Positions 62,426-64,000 of a stretch of 64,000 nt of DNA are shown in pieces (position 1 is the stretch's first letter; each line of letters opens with the position of its first letter). Location: assembly GCA_026168455.1 (NCBI GenBank), contig CM047427.1, positions 61,457,249-61,521,248 of the forward strand. The letters run 5' to 3'. This DNA is from Theocolax elegans. Its lineage: Eukaryota; Arthropoda; Insecta; Hymenoptera; Cerocephalidae. The notes beneath the pieces are model-generated. The model was not told the origin of the DNA and searched no databases. It worked only from the letters and a program-made list of their open reading frames with translations. A program made the translations under genes and the position numbers.

Positions 62426-63897
62426 CCTGCCGGGTTTGCTGGTCCCGCATCGTGGCGCCTCCCCAGGTGGTGGATAGGGGAATGCTTTCCAAATATGGAT
62501 GGTACCGAAAAAATCAAATATTCGGGGCGAACCAAAACCAGATAGGGGAAGGCACCCCGAAATAAAACCAAGTATGGATAGTGAGCTGAAAACAACACTA
62601 CCCCAAGCGGGCATGGCAATCCTGTCAAATCCCGCCACTGATTCCGATCGGGTGAAAGCCCCGGTGGTCAGTCCTGGTCCCAAGGATTTTGGGGGAGACC
62701 AAACTCACACCGTCAAAATGGTAAATGCTGCGGAGGTTGGTCACTCGGCCTCTGTAGCATCTAATGCTACGTGTGACCTGCCCTCTACTGGGATGTCGAG
62801 TGACGCTGACAGAGCTTTTCTCCGTCTGCGTGAGAAGGTAGATACCCTGGTGGAGTTTGTTCTTAATAAGAACAACATCCACAAAGATCTGAAGATTATG
62901 GCGAGAGCAACCAGCAGAGCCCTCAATGAATACGCGCGGGTGAACGGTGCTGTGTGTTCCACAGCGCCGAAAACTAAAATGGCGGATGCGCGTAGCGATG
63001 GTACGTGCCAAACGTCGCCCATCTTCCACGCTGAAGAGCGATAAAGGAGGCCGGTGGAAAGGGAAAAGCCCTCACCACCACAGCAAACCCCGGAGAAAAG
63101 GAAGAAGGGGTCAAAGCAGCCCACTAACAAAGGTGGGCCAGCAGATGCTTCGCTATCCGTTCCTGAGACCGGTGGGAACCAGTCAAAGGTCCCTGACTGG
63201 GCCACGGTAGTGAAGAAGGGTAAAAAGAAGAAGAAGATGAAGGACAGCCATCCGAAGCAGCAAGAACAGCAGAAACGTGCCAGCAAACCGGTCAAAGGCA
63301 CAGCAGAGTCTAAGGCCGGAGTAAGACCCCCACGCCCAGATGCCATCAAGATCAAGACATCTAGCGGGGGCTCTTCCTACGCTGACATTCTCCGGAAGGT
63401 CAAGGTTGCACCGGAATTAAAGACCCTAGGAGAACGGGTCACGTGTATCAGGCGCACCAGGGCTGGGGAGCTCCTCCTCGAACTGGGGCGACCCGGAACG
63501 GAAACGGCGGAGCTAACGACAGTGGTCTCGTCCACCCTGAGTGGGTCAGCAGAGGTCCAGATGCTGACTCACAAAGTGTCTATCACCATCAGGGACATGG
63601 ATGAGTCCACGACAACAACGGAGGTGGCCGCAGCGATTGCAGCAAAGATCGGGCCAAACGTGGTATCCCCGGATAATATTAAAACCAGGGGGTCCTACAG
63701 TGCCACCCTAGCTGCGACCATCCAGCTTCCGGCAGTAGCTGCCAAAAAGCTGCTGCAAGACGGGAAGCTCCGGATCCGAAAAGAGGTGGAGTTTTAGTGG
63801 GTATGCCTATCGACATTCTTCGATAGGAGAGTCCCACACACGGGGAGTCTCGCATGGCTCCAGTCATGGTGCATTAAGCATTTCTCCACCTCTTCGG

Positions 63898-63914
<17 letters not shown>
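62425..63914 (+). mobile_element. ORF1-only, internally deleted R1-clade-like element (element 2)
   Basis: It starts after (CA)n, carries a gag-like ORF1, then passes directly into the same 114-base 3' unit as element 1 (63781-63894), an A tail of about 17 residues and another (CA)n. Everything between the middle of ORF1 and the 3' unit, including all of ORF2, is absent. It resembles half-LINE elements that depend on a partner for reverse transcription. GC content is far above the host background. Confidence 0.7.
62499..63797 (+). CDS. gag-like ORF1 of the R1-clade derivative, one in-frame stop
   Basis: The frame runs from ATG 62499 (an ATG at 62491 opens another, short frame) to TAG 63795-63797, with one in-frame TAA at 63042-63044. 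The N-terminal half is Pro/Ser-rich with an LREKVDTLVEFVLNKNNIHK helix. The C-terminal half has a Lys-rich region and RPDAIKIKTSSGGSSYADIL, KVAPELKTLGERVTCIRRTR, GELLLELG, VSITIRDMDESTTTTEVAAA and LPAVAAKKLLQDGKLRI, as in R1/TRAS-type gag. The CCHC knuckles that should follow GKLRI are missing, and the last codons (RKEVEF) and the stop come from the 3' unit. It normally forms the RNP with the element RNA. Confidence 0.65.
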
Positions 63915-63945
<31 letters not shown>

Positions 63946-64000
63946 CGGGGAACAGTGCTGTGTGCTCGACAGCGCCGAAAATTAAAATGGCAGATGCGCG
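63914..64000 (+). mobile_element. (CA)n and start of a third, 5'-truncated copy
   Basis: After (CA)n (63914-63943) the sequence GGGAACAGTGCTGTGTGCTC to the window end matches 62941-62993 of element 2 with a few substitutions. A third copy therefore begins within ORF1 and runs out of the window. Confidence 0.65.

Noticed and set aside
62260..63355. Long minus-strand frames opposite the retrotransposon ORF1
   Set aside because: Shadows of the GC-rich sense ORF; no recognisable motif and they cross the (CA)n and A tracts.

Overview
The window reads as nuclear DNA of an insect, most probably a hymenopteran (wasp, bee or ant). It is AT-rich, has short GT-AG introns, and carries arthropod-type transposons. 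The strongest clue is a selenophosphate synthetase gene whose catalytic codon is an in-frame UGA followed at once by a strong RNA hairpin, a state known from Hymenoptera and some other insects that have lost selenoproteins. No prokaryotic feature is present.

Layout. 1-4,190: unrecognised AT-rich DNA holding a ~2.0 kb head-to-tail duplication. 4,338-10,165: a long-TIR foldback element with a second TIR element (TA target duplication) inserted in it; the inner element carries two minisatellites, and a ~2.8 kb stretch of the nest is tandemly duplicated. 10,166-13,091: intergenic. 13,092-15,463 (-): selenophosphate synthetase, with a probable 5' UTR exon near 17,030. 18,385-20,800: cluster of TTAA-flanked MITEs and a foldback. 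21,447-23,739 (-): mitochondrial thiamine pyrophosphate carrier. 24,790-27,085 (+): malonyl-CoA decarboxylase, convergent with NOP16 at 27,244-28,285 (-). About 25,840-28,980 is then repeated inverted (28,980-31,835), and about 25,041-29,010 is repeated again in direct orientation (31,835-35,817). The inversion point lies in the terminal repeat of a MITE. 36,510-37,141: probable TTAA-flanked element containing a 5S-rRNA-derived SINE with an 18-bp target duplication. 37,184-38,270: foldback element and a decayed MULE-type transposase. About 39,330-54,710 (+): an unrecognised 319-residue gene with an 8.3-kb intron and an intronic microRNA-like hairpin. 55,000-64,000: transposon graveyard, with a non-LTR RNase H fossil, a Ty3/Gypsy integrase fossil, and a head-to-tail series of R1-clade-like non-LTR elements separated by (CA)n. 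One of these is an ORF1-only deletion derivative.

The host genes do not form an operon-like system. They are ordinary metabolic or nucleolar housekeeping genes: TPP import and malonyl-CoA decarboxylation both act in mitochondria, and NOP16 acts in ribosome biogenesis. The duplications of the first 10 kb and of 25-36 kb differ mostly by one- or two-base indels. An unpolished or misjoined long-read assembly must therefore be weighed against real structural variation. All exon boundaries were read by eye from splice signals, reading frame and remembered family similarity; nothing was run through a program.
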